Position numbers and translations under genes: made by a program
From: JBDREF01 sp043820045
GTDB lineage: Bacteria; Planctomycetota; Phycisphaerae; Sedimentisphaerales; Anaerobacaceae
Assembly (NCBI GenBank): GCA_043820045.1
Contig: JBDREF010000099.1
Span: 1 to 12,297, forward strand
DNA length: 12,297 bases
Direction: 5' to 3'
Notes under the pieces: generated by a model
Seen by the model: only the letters and a program-made list of their open reading frames with translations
Told to the model about the DNA's origin: nothing
The model's database searches: none
Shown: piece by piece, positions 1 through 7,725 of the stretch
How the letters are laid out: each line of letters starts with the position of its first letter
Numbering within the stretch: the stretch's first letter is position 1

Positions 1-161
1 TGCAGACCCTGGCCGCTCGGGTAGGGAAACATATCCAGCACGTAGTACTTCGGCCTGGAATCGTCGCAGTCTCGGGCCTTGAATGTCCGCGATTGCTCCC
101 AGAAGCGCTGCCACTTCTTCTCGATTTCCCCGAATCTATAAAGTCCCTTCTTAAAACACAT
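1..161 (-). CDS. leuS: Leucyl-tRNA synthetase, N-terminal fragment (runs off the left edge)
   Basis: Class I aminoacyl-tRNA synthetase that charges tRNA-Leu with leucine in the cytoplasm. Only the first 53 codons and two bases of the next are present, read leftward from ATG at 161-159. The translation has an early IEKKWQRFW segment (about residues 13-21) and then KYYVLDMFPYPSGQGL (38-53). The latter is the LeuS N-terminal signature just before the HIGH-type ATP-binding motif; the last partial codon (CA) fits the expected His. An AAGGAG ribosome binding site lies 12 nt upstream of the ATG, a little farther than ideal. The gene follows the tolC-like gene on the same strand after 175 bp, so it probably has its own promoter, although none stands out. 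No T-box leader motif was seen. Identity is confident; the exact start is slightly less so. Confidence 0.9.
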   Translation of the reverse strand, partial: MCFKKGLYRFGEIEKKWQRFWEQSRTFKARDCDDSRPKYYVLDMFPYPSGQGL

Positions 162-249
162 CTGTATTTTCTGCTCCTTAATCAATGTAGGAAACGACCT
201 TTCGACACACAATATAGCAAATATGGGGGAAAATCCACTAAAATTCGCC

Positions 250-269
250 GTGCGCTCGCGTGCGCTCGG
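250..269. repeat. Short tandem duplication, 10 bp x 2
   Basis: GTGCGCTCGC is followed directly by GTGCGCTCGG (9 of 10 bases identical), in the gap between the end of the tolC-like gene and the start of leuS. It lies about 90 nt upstream of the leuS start. No convincing intrinsic terminator was seen in this gap. Function is unknown and it may be chance slippage. Confidence 0.4.
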
Positions 270-336
270 CTTTAGCGATTCACGGTTGTGATTCCTGATG
301 ATTGATATGATTACGGCCCAAGTGCGAGTCGAGGGC

Positions 337-1938
337 TTACAACTCCCACATTCCGTCCGGGCGTACCTGGATGGCTCCGGTGTCGCGATAGAAACTCAAA
401 GTTGCGATTGTGTAATCCACAAGGGCCTGTGCGGCGGAATTGCGAGCGTCGAATAGGTCCTTCTGTGCGTCAAGCACGCGGCGGCTGCTCGCCCGGCCGT
501 ACTGGAGCAGAAGGAAGCTGTTGTTAAACCGCTGCTGGGCCAGGTCGAGTTCTTCCGAGAGCACCTTGTAACGCCCTGCCGCCTCGGTGAGGTCACGGTA
601 GGCCTTGCGCACGTCGAGCATCACCACGTCCGCAGCCTCTTCGTACTCGCGCTGTCGCTGGTTCAGCGTTATCAGGGCCTTGCGATAGACGTTTTGTTCG
701 GGCACTCTGTCAAGCGGCAGGTCCAGTTCGAGGCCGACTCCGTACTCTTCTCTCATCCATCCCAAGGTCCCGCGGCTTGCCTTTCTTGCCGAGACAGCGC
801 CGGCAGTGCCGACCAGACTCGCATCGGCGCGCAGGCTGTCGGCGGCGACATGCACCTTGCGCTGAGCGTCAATGACGGCGTCGGCGCCGTTAACCAGGTC
901 GAGACGCTGGAGCAAAGCGGCTTCAAGCACGTCGGGTTCGTAGAAATCAGGGTTCGTCATCTTCGCCGTTCTCAAGGCTTCGAACTCACTCTTGTCCAGA
1001 CGCAGGTCCGTCGTAGTCCGCAGTCCCAAAGCTATTTTGAACTCGTCGAGCGCCTGCTTGTATTCTCTGGTTGCCTGAGAATGCTCGTTCACGGCTTGCA
1101 GCTTTTCCTGCCGGACCTGGTCCAGTTCGAGAAGCGGAACGCGGCCCGCATTCGCCAGCTCTTCGACATTGTCATAAACCCACTCCATCGTAGCGTAATT
1201 CGTCTCCGCGTTTTGTACTGTGTCGAGTTTCTGCAGGACACTGTAATAGTCGCTGATAATCGAGACCACGAAAGTCTTGCGAAACCGATTGAAGGAACGA
1301 ACCTGATACAGCGTGTCACGTTCGGCCTGCGTGAGGTTTTCCAGTACGATCATGCGTTCGCTGCCCCGAAGCAGCGGCTGGGCCACTGTTACGCTCAGGA
1401 TCGAAGCCAGTCCGCCCCTGAGATTGCCCGTGAGCACGTCCACCCAGGCGGCGGCAATTTCCGTGCTGATTCTGGTGCCGCCGGCCAGCAAGCGGTTAAA
1501 ACCCGCCCTGGCTTCGGCCCCCACCGCTCCGTCGTTGCGGTCCGCATTGTATCCGCCGCTCAGCCCGCCGAAGAACTGAGTCTCGAACTCGTGCCGGGTA
1601 AGTCTCAAGTCCAGGGCCTTGATATAAAGGGCCTCTCTCTGCGATTGGTATTCTCGATTGTACGCAGTTGCCAGAGCAACCGCCTGCGGTAGGGTCAAAA
1701 CACTCGAAGCGACCGCTTTATCGATTTGGATGTCGTTGGGTGACGGCTCGGTGTCGCTGATCTTGTAGTTTGCCTTCGTGCCGAAGTCTTCTCGCCACTT
1801 TTCGTCGATGATGTTCTGGACCTGGTCGTCAGCTTCCTTCTTGTAGTTATGCTGGGCACAGCCGGACAGACCACAGAAGCCTGCCAGGGCCAATGCAATC
1901 AAACAAACCAGCAGCTTGGTGGAAGGATTACGGGTCAT
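337..1938 (-). CDS. TolC-type outer membrane efflux lipoprotein (OEP family)
   Basis: Predicted outer-membrane channel-tunnel protein of 533 residues, last gene of a four-gene operon. The N-terminus has a hydrophobic segment (about 9-22) and a lipobox, L24-S25-G26-C27, followed by Ala, so the mature protein should be acylated at Cys27 and sorted to the outer membrane. The rest is long and helix-rich, with the two-fold OEP layout: roughly residues 75-310 and 330-525. Alternating heptad-like stretches such as QAERDTLYQVRSFNRFRKTF and LDLAQQRFNNSFLLLQYGR are typical of TolC helices. Length fits the family (about 420-550). Its ATG (1938) overlaps the TGA of the HlyD-like gene (ATGA), implying coupled translation. 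Such channels work with a periplasmic adaptor, here the neighbouring HlyD-like protein, and an inner-membrane exporter, which is not obvious in this operon. The substrate cannot be read from the sequence. Confidence 0.88.
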   Translation of the reverse strand: MTRNPSTKLLVCLIALALAGFCGLSGCAQHNYKKEADDQVQNIIDEKWREDFGTKANYKISDTEPSPNDIQIDKAVASSVLTLPQAVALATAYNREYQSQREALYIKALDLRLTRHEFETQFFGGLSGGYNADRNDGAVGAEARAGFNRLLAGGTRISTEIAAAWVDVLTGNLRGGLASILSVTVAQPLLRGSERMIVLENLTQAERDTLYQVRSFNRFRKTFVVSIISDYYSVLQKLDTVQNAETNYATMEWVYDNVEELANAGRVPLLELDQVRQEKLQAVNEHSQATREYKQALDEFKIALGLRTTTDLRLDKSEFEALRTAKMTNPDFYEPDVLEAALLQRLDLVNGADAVIDAQRKVHVAADSLRADASLVGTAGAVSARKASRGTLGWMREEYGVGLELDLPLDRVPEQNVYRKALITLNQRQREYEEAADVVMLDVRKAYRDLTEAAGRYKVLSEELDLAQQRFNNSFLLLQYGRASSRRVLDAQKDLFDARNSAAQALVDYTIATLSFYRDTGAIQVRPDGMWEL

Positions 1939-3125
1939 ATTCTTGGTGTTCGCAGCCTTCGTATCCCGACAGTCTCGCCTATGACGAGCTTCATTTCAGT
2001 CGGGGCCCTGACCAGGAAAGGCCGTCCCCACTGCGGGACGTTCGGGTTTTGCCACAGCCGTTCCGGCATCTGCTCAACGGACGGCCCGACGTACGTAACC
2101 TCCGAACGCTCGATCTGTATGTTGGCCGGGCTGTTGTTCTTGATAAGCTCTACCGCCATTCCCTCCCTGATTTGGTTCATCTGGTTTTCGGCGGCATAGG
2201 CGACTATCTCGGTGACATTGGCATCTGTTACGGTAAGTATCGACTCTCCGGCCAGGACAACTTCCGTCTGGCGGCGCAGAATCTGACTGACCACGCCGTC
2301 GAACGGGGCTTTCAGAGCCAGCACTTCGCGCGAATTCAATGATTCAATTTGAACCAGCAACTCGTTCATCCGTTGTTCCTGGACGGTGATTGCCTTGCGT
2401 ATTACATCCAGAGCCCCGGTCGCCGAGGGGTGGTACGGCTGGTTTTGAGCGTATTTGTCCTCCCGTTGCTGCGCTTGTTCCAGGGCGACCTTTGCCTGCT
2501 CCAACAAGTGCTCGTTCTCCTCGATCTTCTTTGCAAGAGCACTGTGCTGGGTCTGGATCTTCTGCAGCTCATAGGGTGCGACTGCTTGTTTGTCAACAAG
2601 TTCCTGAGTAATCCTGACGTCCAGAGCCAGGTCTCCCAGTGCTATTTTGTCCGTTTCAATTACCGCCCTCAACCTGAGTATTTCAAGCTTTGCGTTTTCC
2701 ACGTCAACGGAGAATCGCCTGGCGTCACTGATGTGGGTGGCTACGCGGTCGGCCTTTTCTGCATCGAGGCTGTCCTGGATGGGAACCAGTTGCGCTAACA
2801 GATGTTCAATTTCAGATGCGGCGGTGTCCAGTTGCGCCTGCAGTTGTTTCCGAGGTTGCTCATTATCGAGCACGCTGTTGAGCACGGCTAAAGTTTGTCC
2901 CTGCTCCACCTTGTCGAAAAGCTGGACGGTAATGGTGTTGAGTCTGGCCGGACAAGTGGCTGCAATCTGACGTACCTGGCCCTGGGCTATTCCCAGGACT
3001 TCGAAGCGTTCCGAGCGGCGTGAGAACAGACCGATCACGCACGCCACGGCCCCCAGCCACACCAGGACGGGAAGAACGTGCAGACGCAAACGAAACGAGT
3101 AGTTTCCCAGACTTATCCTTGTCAT
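1935..3125 (-). CDS. HlyD-type membrane fusion protein (periplasmic adaptor)
   Basis: Predicted 396-residue adaptor linking an inner-membrane exporter to the TolC-like channel. One N-terminal membrane segment (about 15-34) follows a basic start. The first lipoyl/barrel-sandwich half is at about 50-85 (KVEQGQTLAVLN). A long coiled-coil hairpin covers about 90-265, rich in Gln, Glu, Leu and Ala. The second lipoyl half is at about 268-300 (LKAPFDGVVSQILRR, then GESILTVTD), and a beta-barrel region follows to the end. This order is that of HlyD/EmrA-like adaptors, which are anchored by an N-terminal helix rather than a lipid. The gene starts 7 bp after the DUF4956 stop. GGAGG lies 12 nt upstream of the ATG, inside the preceding gene. 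It overlaps the next gene by 4 bp. Family assignment is secure; the partner transporter is unknown. Confidence 0.9.
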   Translation of the reverse strand: MTRISLGNYSFRLRLHVLPVLVWLGAVACVIGLFSRRSERFEVLGIAQGQVRQIAATCPARLNTITVQLFDKVEQGQTLAVLNSVLDNEQPRKQLQAQLDTAASEIEHLLAQLVPIQDSLDAEKADRVATHISDARRFSVDVENAKLEILRLRAVIETDKIALGDLALDVRITQELVDKQAVAPYELQKIQTQHSALAKKIEENEHLLEQAKVALEQAQQREDKYAQNQPYHPSATGALDVIRKAITVQEQRMNELLVQIESLNSREVLALKAPFDGVVSQILRRQTEVVLAGESILTVTDANVTEIVAYAAENQMNQIREGMAVELIKNNSPANIQIERSEVTYVGPSVEQMPERLWQNPNVPQWGRPFLVRAPTEMKLVIGETVGIRRLRTPRI

Positions 3126-3132
3126 ACTTAGC

Positions 3133-3831
3133 CTAAACCTCCAGGAGCTGTTCCTGCATCGTCAGGCTGATATTCTCTACGCCCTCAATGCCACGTAGCT
3201 CAGAGAGCATCTGCTGGTTTCTTTCAGTGTTTCGTATCATCAATTGATAGGCATACTGCACTTCGGACGCTCCAAAACCGGTGTCCTGCGCCGATATGAG
3301 GGTGAAGTTGCCGCAGAATCGCTTCAGAATAGTCGAGATCGGGCTGTCAGGCCCCGTATGGCCAGCGAAAGTGAACCGCAGGAAGCCGTTGTGCGGCTGA
3401 TGCGTTCCGAAGCCGGCCACGTACAGATATACTACTATCAAACTCAGAACAACGGTACCGATAATGGCTACGGCATATCGCTGAGAGCCTGCCGCCATGC
3501 CCACTACCAGTGAACAGAAAATAAAGGCTATGTCCCTGGTGTCTTTGACAATGTTGCGAAAACGTATGATTGCAAGGGCGCCCATCAGGCCGACCGCGGT
3601 GATGATGCTGGTGCCTATGACGGCCATGACCATCGCTACGACGACGGTAATCAGGATCAGTGACTGCACAAACGACCGTGAATACGACAGGCCGCTGTGA
3701 GTGAAGTAGTAAATCCACGCCAGCGTCTGCCCGAGAACGAACGCCAGCAGCAGCGAAAGAAGAACCGCTTCCGGGGTAAAAAGCCCCCCTGTCGATGGGC
3801 TTCCTTCCAATATTTGCCAAATTCTATCCAT
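3133..3831 (-). CDS. DUF4956 family membrane protein
   Basis: Predicted inner-membrane protein of 232 residues. I place the start at the ATG at 3831-3829, two bases after the polymerase stop. The frame also opens at a GTG at 3876, but that would overlap the upstream gene by 43 bp and add residues unlike a membrane protein; neither start has a clear ribosome binding site. Membrane segments lie at about 22-42, 54-74, 76-89, 101-116 and 118-139. Between the third and fourth is the family signature, IIRFRNIVKDTRDIAF (88-103). The C-terminal 85 residues form a soluble, probably ACT/ferredoxin-like domain. Families of this kind often sit beside VTC-domain polymerases, as here. The biochemical role is unproven; because the operon has an adaptor and a channel but no standard pump, this protein is the only visible candidate for the inner-membrane piece. 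Confidence 0.85.
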   Translation of the reverse strand: MDRIWQILEGSPSTGGLFTPEAVLLSLLLAFVLGQTLAWIYYFTHSGLSYSRSFVQSLILITVVVAMVMAVIGTSIITAVGLMGALAIIRFRNIVKDTRDIAFIFCSLVVGMAAGSQRYAVAIIGTVVLSLIVVYLYVAGFGTHQPHNGFLRFTFAGHTGPDSPISTILKRFCGNFTLISAQDTGFGASEVQYAYQLMIRNTERNQQMLSELRGIEGVENISLTMQEQLLEV

Positions 3832-3833
3832 GT

Positions 3834-4685
3834 TCACTGTACCGCTAGATGTGGCGCGCAGAATCCTAACACACACGAGTTACTGATTGACGAAGCATAC
3901 TTCGATATTGACCGCTGCTCGAGGTTGAAGCATTTGACCATGTGGCTCAGCCATGCCGGGTAACGGCCGGTAAACTTGATTTCCAGAACAACGCCGCCCT
4001 CAGTGAACGGATTTCGCTGCCAGCCTCGACCGCCGAGCCTGACCTCCGGTATGCTGGTAACATTGTATGCAAGCTCCCGGTCGAAAGTCACTCGCACCTT
4101 ATTGTCGGAGGTGTCTTCGTATGCCTGACGCATGTAACGAATGAGAACCGCCGGCCTGGCCCGGATGCTGTTGATATACAGTTGGAACTGGTTAATTGTC
4201 TCCACGTCGGCGGTATAATTTTGCGGCGGCAAAGGCAGACCTGCAAGCAGGACAGGGACATCTCGATCCATGACCCGCGCCCGGGCTTTTACGATGATTG
4301 TATTGATCCGGCGTTTGATTTCAAAAAAACGCGGATACTCCGGCTCATCGGTGTAGCTGCGAATGCGAAGCTTGAAGCGATTCTTGTGCCCGCCAAGGCT
4401 CTCACGGCAGAGCTTCAAATCCTCCGAGTCAAGATACAGGCTAACTATCGGATAATCCCCGCTTCGCTGCAATTTGCAGTACCGGTCCGGTTCCAGGAAA
4501 GGTTTGATAAACTGCGCGATCGCCGCGGCCTTTGACTCGGTTATGTGATATTTCAGTTCATGGCGACATGCGAGAGTACGATCTGTAAAATCTTCCGATT
4601 TTGCCGCCGTGCCCACGCCACTTTGTTGATGGCCGGATTCCACCTTCTGCTCGGAAGTTTGTTTTCCTACTCTGCCTTTAAACAT
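3834..4685 (-). CDS. VTC-domain polyphosphate polymerase-like protein
   Basis: Predicted 283-residue cytoplasmic protein with a VTC domain, the tunnel-fold nucleotidyl/polyphosphate polymerase domain of yeast Vtc4, which makes polyphosphate from ATP. The basic residues that line such a tunnel are present in order: ELKY (43-46), the KNRFKLRIRSY strand (101-111), FEIKRR (121-126), RPAVLIRYMR (177-186), RVTFDRE (198-204), the acidic/basic VLEIKF (233-238, with Glu235 as likely metal ligand) and SKY (261-263). The first 40 residues look disordered. The start at ATG 4685 has an AAAAGG ribosome binding site 5 nt upstream. It is the first gene of the operon with DUF4956, adaptor and channel genes, which suggests its product is handled at or across the envelope. 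No transmembrane segment is seen, so it probably docks on the DUF4956 protein. Polymer identity is inferred from the family. Confidence 0.85.
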   Translation of the reverse strand: MFKGRVGKQTSEQKVESGHQQSGVGTAAKSEDFTDRTLACRHELKYHITESKAAAIAQFIKPFLEPDRYCKLQRSGDYPIVSLYLDSEDLKLCRESLGGHKNRFKLRIRSYTDEPEYPRFFEIKRRINTIIVKARARVMDRDVPVLLAGLPLPPQNYTADVETINQFQLYINSIRARPAVLIRYMRQAYEDTSDNKVRVTFDRELAYNVTSIPEVRLGGRGWQRNPFTEGGVVLEIKFTGRYPAWLSHMVKCFNLEQRSISKYASSISNSCVLGFCAPHLAVQ

Positions 4686-4843
4686 TATAACCTTTTGGTT
4701 GCCAGACTATCTGACTTGTGAATCAACAACCCATCCAATCGGTCTACTTTAGGTACTTGCGGCGGCATGGCCTATTATCGGACAGAGATGGTGATCCGGA
4801 TCCTGTAGAGCCGGCTTTGCATTCGTCCGCCCTGCTTTTGGCC

Positions 4844-4856
4844 GTTAAGCCTTAAC
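4844..4856. promoter_or_regulatory. 13-bp palindrome, possible operator
   Basis: GTTAAG-C-CTTAAC is a perfect inverted repeat with a one-base centre. It lies about 25-35 bp downstream of the -10 element of the minus-strand promoter, in the early transcribed leader of the polymerase operon. That is a typical place for a repressor site or a small leader hairpin. No regulator can be named. Confidence 0.3.
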
Positions 4857-4878
4857 ACTCAACGTTACAATCTTACCT

Positions 4879-4908
4879 ATTCTAACACATAAAGGGCCAT
4901 TTAGTCAA
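4879..4908 (-). promoter_or_regulatory. Sigma70-like promoter for the VTC/DUF4956/HlyD/TolC operon
   Basis: Read on the minus strand, TTGACT (4908-4903), an 18-bp spacer and TAGAAT (4884-4879) match the -35 and -10 consensus in 5 of 6 bases each. Transcription would begin near 4872, giving a leader of about 187 nt before the ATG at 4685. Position and orientation suit the four-gene operon. Judged by eye only. Confidence 0.55.
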
Positions 4909-4961
4909 CATTATTTTGGTTCCGGCGGTCGTTTAGGTGTTGCCGCTTCGGTGGTTTTTGC

Positions 4962-4991
4962 TTGACCGCACCGGGGGATTTCCATTAAATT
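4962..4991 (+). promoter_or_regulatory. Candidate promoter for the hom operon
   Basis: TTGACC (4962-4967), an 18-bp spacer and TAAATT (4986-4991) resemble a sigma70-type promoter (5/6 and 4/6). It would give a leader of about 120 nt ahead of hom. With the minus-strand promoter at 4908-4879 it makes this 434-bp gap (4686-5119) a divergent promoter region. A 6-bp inverted repeat, AATCGA-ATTGG-TCGATT (4995-5011), overlaps the predicted start of transcription and could be an operator. Confidence 0.4.
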
Positions 4992-5059
4992 CTTAATCGA
5001 ATTGGTCGATTCAACACCGGGTGCACCTCCAGATAGGCTGGGGGGCAAATATCTCGATT

Positions 5060-5086
5060 ATCGCCCTTGCTTCTTGCCGGGGCGAT
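5060..5086 (+). promoter_or_regulatory. Hairpin in the hom leader
   Basis: ATCGCCC (5060-5066) and GGGCGAT (5080-5086) form a perfect 7-bp stem around a 13-nt loop, ending 33 nt before the hom start codon. No T-run follows, so it is not an intrinsic terminator. It may be a leader structure affecting translation. No known riboswitch consensus and no Thr/Ile-rich leader peptide was recognised. Confidence 0.3.
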
Positions 5087-5119
5087 TGACTTTCGGCTCA
5101 ATAGCAGGAAAGCAGGTAT

Positions 5120-6442
5120 ATGGCTGAATGCGTTGTAAAAATCGGGCTTGCCGGGCTGGGTACTGTCGGCAGCGGGGTTGCGAAGTTGATAACCGAAGAT
5201 GCGGATGCGATAGCCGCCAAGACCGGGCTTCGGCTGGAGCTTGCCTGTGTGGTCGATATCGACACGACGTCCGAGCGTCCGGTAAAGCTGCCGCCCGGAG
5301 TCCTCACCGACGATATGAACAAGCTGTTGAACGACGATTCTATTCAGATAGGCGTGGAGATGATCGGCGGGACCGACGTGGCGAAACAGGTCCAGCTCAA
5401 GATGCTCAGGGCTGGAAAAGATGTAGTCACCGCCAACAAGGCCCTGCTGGCCGAGCACGGCAACGAGCTTTACAAAGTTGCCCGTGAGAACGGCAGATGC
5501 ATCGCTTTTGAGGCGAGCTGTGCCGGCGGGATACCCATTATCTCAGCGATCCGAACGGGATTGACCGCGAACAATATCACCGCAATGTACGGCATCGTCA
5601 ACGGCACCTGCAACTACATCCTCTCCAACATGACGTCGGCGGACGAGGAGTTCGGCGAAGCCCTGGCTCAGGCACAGGCAAGAGGTTATGCCGAAGCGAA
5701 TCCGACGCTGGATATCAGCGGCGGTGACAGCGCTCATAAGCTGGCGATACTGGCCTCTTTTGCCTTCGGCTGTGAAATCACGCTCGAAGATATTTTTGTT
5801 GAGGGTATCGATAGAATCTCCAAGAGCGATATTCAGTACGGCGGCGAAATGGGCTATTGCCTGAAACTGTTGGCTATCGGGCAGAAAGACGGGCAAGGCA
5901 GGATTAGACTTCGCGTGCATCCTTCTTTTATCGCCCGGGACAATCCGCTTGCGCGCGTGGCAGGTTCGTTTAATGCTGTCAGCATATTCGGCAGCGCCGT
6001 CGGGCAGGTGATGTTTTACGGACGAGGCGCCGGAATGATGCCGACGGCGAGCGCGGCCGTCGCGGACATCATTGACGTTGCGCTGGGCAACTCGGCTACT
6101 ACTTTCCGCCAGTTGAGTCTTCAACCCAGGAGCCGGACCGCCCCGCTGATAGAGAAAATTGACAACCTTGTGAGCAAGTTTTACATCAGAATAATGTGCA
6201 AGGACCGCCCCGGCGGAGTGGCTCAATGGAGCAGAGTGCTTGCCGACCACGATATCAGTATATCCGGCGCACTTCAGCATGAAGGTACAGGGCCGGACAA
6301 TACCGTGCCCGTTGTGATTGTCACCCATCACACCCTGCAGAAAAACATTACCGCCGCTTTGGCGGACATGGAAAAACTCGATGTCATAGGCGGCAAACCG
6401 GTCTGCATACGAATCGTGAATATTCCGGAGGACAGAGATTGA
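5120..6442 (+). CDS. hom: Homoserine dehydrogenase
   Basis: Reduces aspartate semialdehyde to homoserine with NAD(P)H, the branch step toward threonine and methionine, in the cytoplasm. The 440-residue product has the usual three parts: an N-terminal Rossmann domain with GLAGLGTVG (9-17), a catalytic/dimer domain and a C-terminal ACT domain starting near 353 (FYIRIMCKDRPGGVAQ), which is the usual site of threonine feedback control. Conserved catalytic features are TANKAL (104-109, Lys107), NGTCNYIL (161-168) and ANPTLDISGGDSAHKL (193-208, with Asp198/Asp203 and Lys207). The ATG is preceded by AGCAGG a few bases upstream and by AGGAAAG farther off. Its stop overlaps the start of the next gene, so the two are probably translated together. 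Length and domain order are normal for the long form of the family. Confidence 0.96.
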   Translation: MAECVVKIGLAGLGTVGSGVAKLITEDADAIAAKTGLRLELACVVDIDTTSERPVKLPPGVLTDDMNKLLNDDSIQIGVEMIGGTDVAKQVQLKMLRAGKDVVTANKALLAEHGNELYKVARENGRCIAFEASCAGGIPIISAIRTGLTANNITAMYGIVNGTCNYILSNMTSADEEFGEALAQAQARGYAEANPTLDISGGDSAHKLAILASFAFGCEITLEDIFVEGIDRISKSDIQYGGEMGYCLKLLAIGQKDGQGRIRLRVHPSFIARDNPLARVAGSFNAVSIFGSAVGQVMFYGRGAGMMPTASAAVADIIDVALGNSATTFRQLSLQPRSRTAPLIEKIDNLVSKFYIRIMCKDRPGGVAQWSRVLADHDISISGALQHEGTGPDNTVPVVIVTHHTLQKNITAALADMEKLDVIGGKPVCIRIVNIPEDRD

Positions 6443-7629
6443 CGACAAAGTACGCCATAATAGTCCCCGACGGCGCGGCGGACGAGCCGATCGAGCAGTT
6501 CGCCGGACAGACGGCGATCGAGGCCGCCGAGACGCCGAACATGGATAAGATCAGCACATTAGGCAGACAGGGGCTCGTCCAGACAGTTCCCGAAGATATG
6601 GAGGCTGGCAGCGACGTGGCCCAGATGAGCCTGTTGGGCTATGACCCACGGCGGTACTATACGGGCCGGGCGCCGATTGAAGCGGTGGCGCGCAATATCA
6701 AGTTGTCGATGGAAGACTGGGTTTTCAGGTGCAACCTGGTGACTATCGCCGACGGCAAAATGGCAGATCACAGTGCAGGACACATATCCACCGCTGAAGC
6801 TGCAAGTCTGATAAAGGAGCTGGATGAGCAGGTTGGCAGCGAGCAGGTTTGCTTCTATCCGGGCGTGAGCTATCGGCACTTGCTGGTTTTCAGGAGCCGT
6901 GAGTTCGACGTTCATACATATCCGCCTCACGACCATATAGGTACGGCCATAGACAAGCTCTTGCCTCGCGGCAGGGGCTCTGATCTTCTTATCGACCTGA
7001 TGGCCCGTTCGCAGCAGCTTTTTGCCGAGCACGACATTAACAAAGTCAGAAGAGACCTGGGCGAGAATCAGGTCAGTTCCATCTGGCTCTGGGGGCAGGG
7101 CAAGAAGGCCCAGATGGAGCGTTTTCAGAAGCGATTTGGAATCAGAGGTGCGGCAATCACCGCCGTTGACCTGGTCAGAGGTCTGGCAAAGCTCATCGGT
7201 TTCGACCTGATAGACGTACCCGGCGCCACCGGTTTCATCGACACGAACTACCAGGGCAAGGCTTCGGCCGCAATTAAAGCCCTCGGCGAGTATGACATCG
7301 TTTTCGTCCACATCGAAGCTCCCGACGAGGCCGCCCACAGCGGCAACCCGGAAATGAAGAAAAAGGCCATTGAACAGATTGACAAGTATATCGTCGGACC
7401 CGTATTTGAGGCCCTGCAGAATTATGAAAGCTGGCGCATCCTGGTAATGCCGGACCACCCGACCCCGGTCCGAACCTGTGCCCACTCTTCAGAGCCCGTG
7501 CCGTTTGCGATGGCGGGCGAGAGTATCAGCGGCGTCCTTCATACGACCTTCGGCGAGTCGAATGCGGCCAAATCCGGGTTCAGAATCGACAACGGTTTCG
7601 AGCTGATGGAGTATTTCTTGAAAAGCTAA
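6439..7629 (+). CDS. ApgM-like metalloenzyme, proposed homoserine kinase (2,3-bisphosphoglycerate-independent phosphoglycerate mutase family)
   Basis: The 396-residue protein belongs to the alkaline-phosphatase-like ApgM family. Metal and catalytic residues are in place: VPDGAAD (9-15, Asp11), a SDVAQMSLLGYDP motif with Ser58 as nucleophile (58-70), HIEAPDEAAH (291-300, His291/Asp296/His300), MPDHPTP (337-343, Asp339/His340) and His349 before SEPVPF. The bacterial subfamily encoded beside threonine genes has been proposed to be an alternative homoserine kinase (a TIGRFAM model is named so), and here the gene lies between hom and lysC. No GHMP-type thrB is visible in the window. The start is a TTG at 6439 overlapping the hom stop (TTGA), with a strong GGAGG (6427-6431) 7 nt upstream, which fixes it. 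A true phosphoglycerate mutase role remains possible; the sequence alone does not decide. Confidence 0.85.
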   Translation: MTTKYAIIVPDGAADEPIEQFAGQTAIEAAETPNMDKISTLGRQGLVQTVPEDMEAGSDVAQMSLLGYDPRRYYTGRAPIEAVARNIKLSMEDWVFRCNLVTIADGKMADHSAGHISTAEAASLIKELDEQVGSEQVCFYPGVSYRHLLVFRSREFDVHTYPPHDHIGTAIDKLLPRGRGSDLLIDLMARSQQLFAEHDINKVRRDLGENQVSSIWLWGQGKKAQMERFQKRFGIRGAAITAVDLVRGLAKLIGFDLIDVPGATGFIDTNYQGKASAAIKALGEYDIVFVHIEAPDEAAHSGNPEMKKKAIEQIDKYIVGPVFEALQNYESWRILVMPDHPTPVRTCAHSSEPVPFAMAGESISGVLHTTFGESNAAKSGFRIDNGFELMEYFLKS

Positions 7630-7634
7630 AATAC

Positions 7635-7663
7635 TTGACAGCCATGCCGCCGTCTGGTAGAAG
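7635..7663 (+). promoter_or_regulatory. Candidate internal promoter for lysC
   Basis: A perfect -35 box TTGACA (7635-7640), a 17-bp spacer and TAGAAG (7658-7663, 4 of 6) lie just after the ApgM-like gene. Transcription would start near 7670, about 55 nt before lysC. This would let lysC be expressed apart from hom, which is sensible since aspartate kinase also feeds lysine and diaminopimelate synthesis. Confidence 0.45.
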
Positions 7664-7725
7664 AACCGATTCAAGTTTTTCGGTGCATAACGGTATTGAG
7701 TAAGTGGAGTTTAAACAGGTCAACC

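Noticed and set aside
162..336. T-box riboswitch for leuS or terminator after the tolC-like gene
   Set aside because: No T-box consensus on the minus strand and no GC-rich hairpin with a T-run was found.
694..1692. 332-codon plus-strand frame opposite the TolC-like gene
   Set aside because: It is the antisense shadow of a well-supported gene; the translation has no domain features and no ribosome binding site.
5543..6448. 301-codon minus-strand frame opposite hom
   Set aside because: Shadow of hom caused by GC-rich third positions; composition is His/Arg/Val-rich without motifs.
6559..7485. 308-codon minus-strand frame opposite the ApgM-like gene
   Set aside because: Shadow frame; the plus-strand gene carries all the expected catalytic residues.
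7696..7725. Upstream in-frame TTG start for lysC
   Set aside because: It adds ten residues before the conserved MAILVQKFGGTS start and has no better ribosome binding site.
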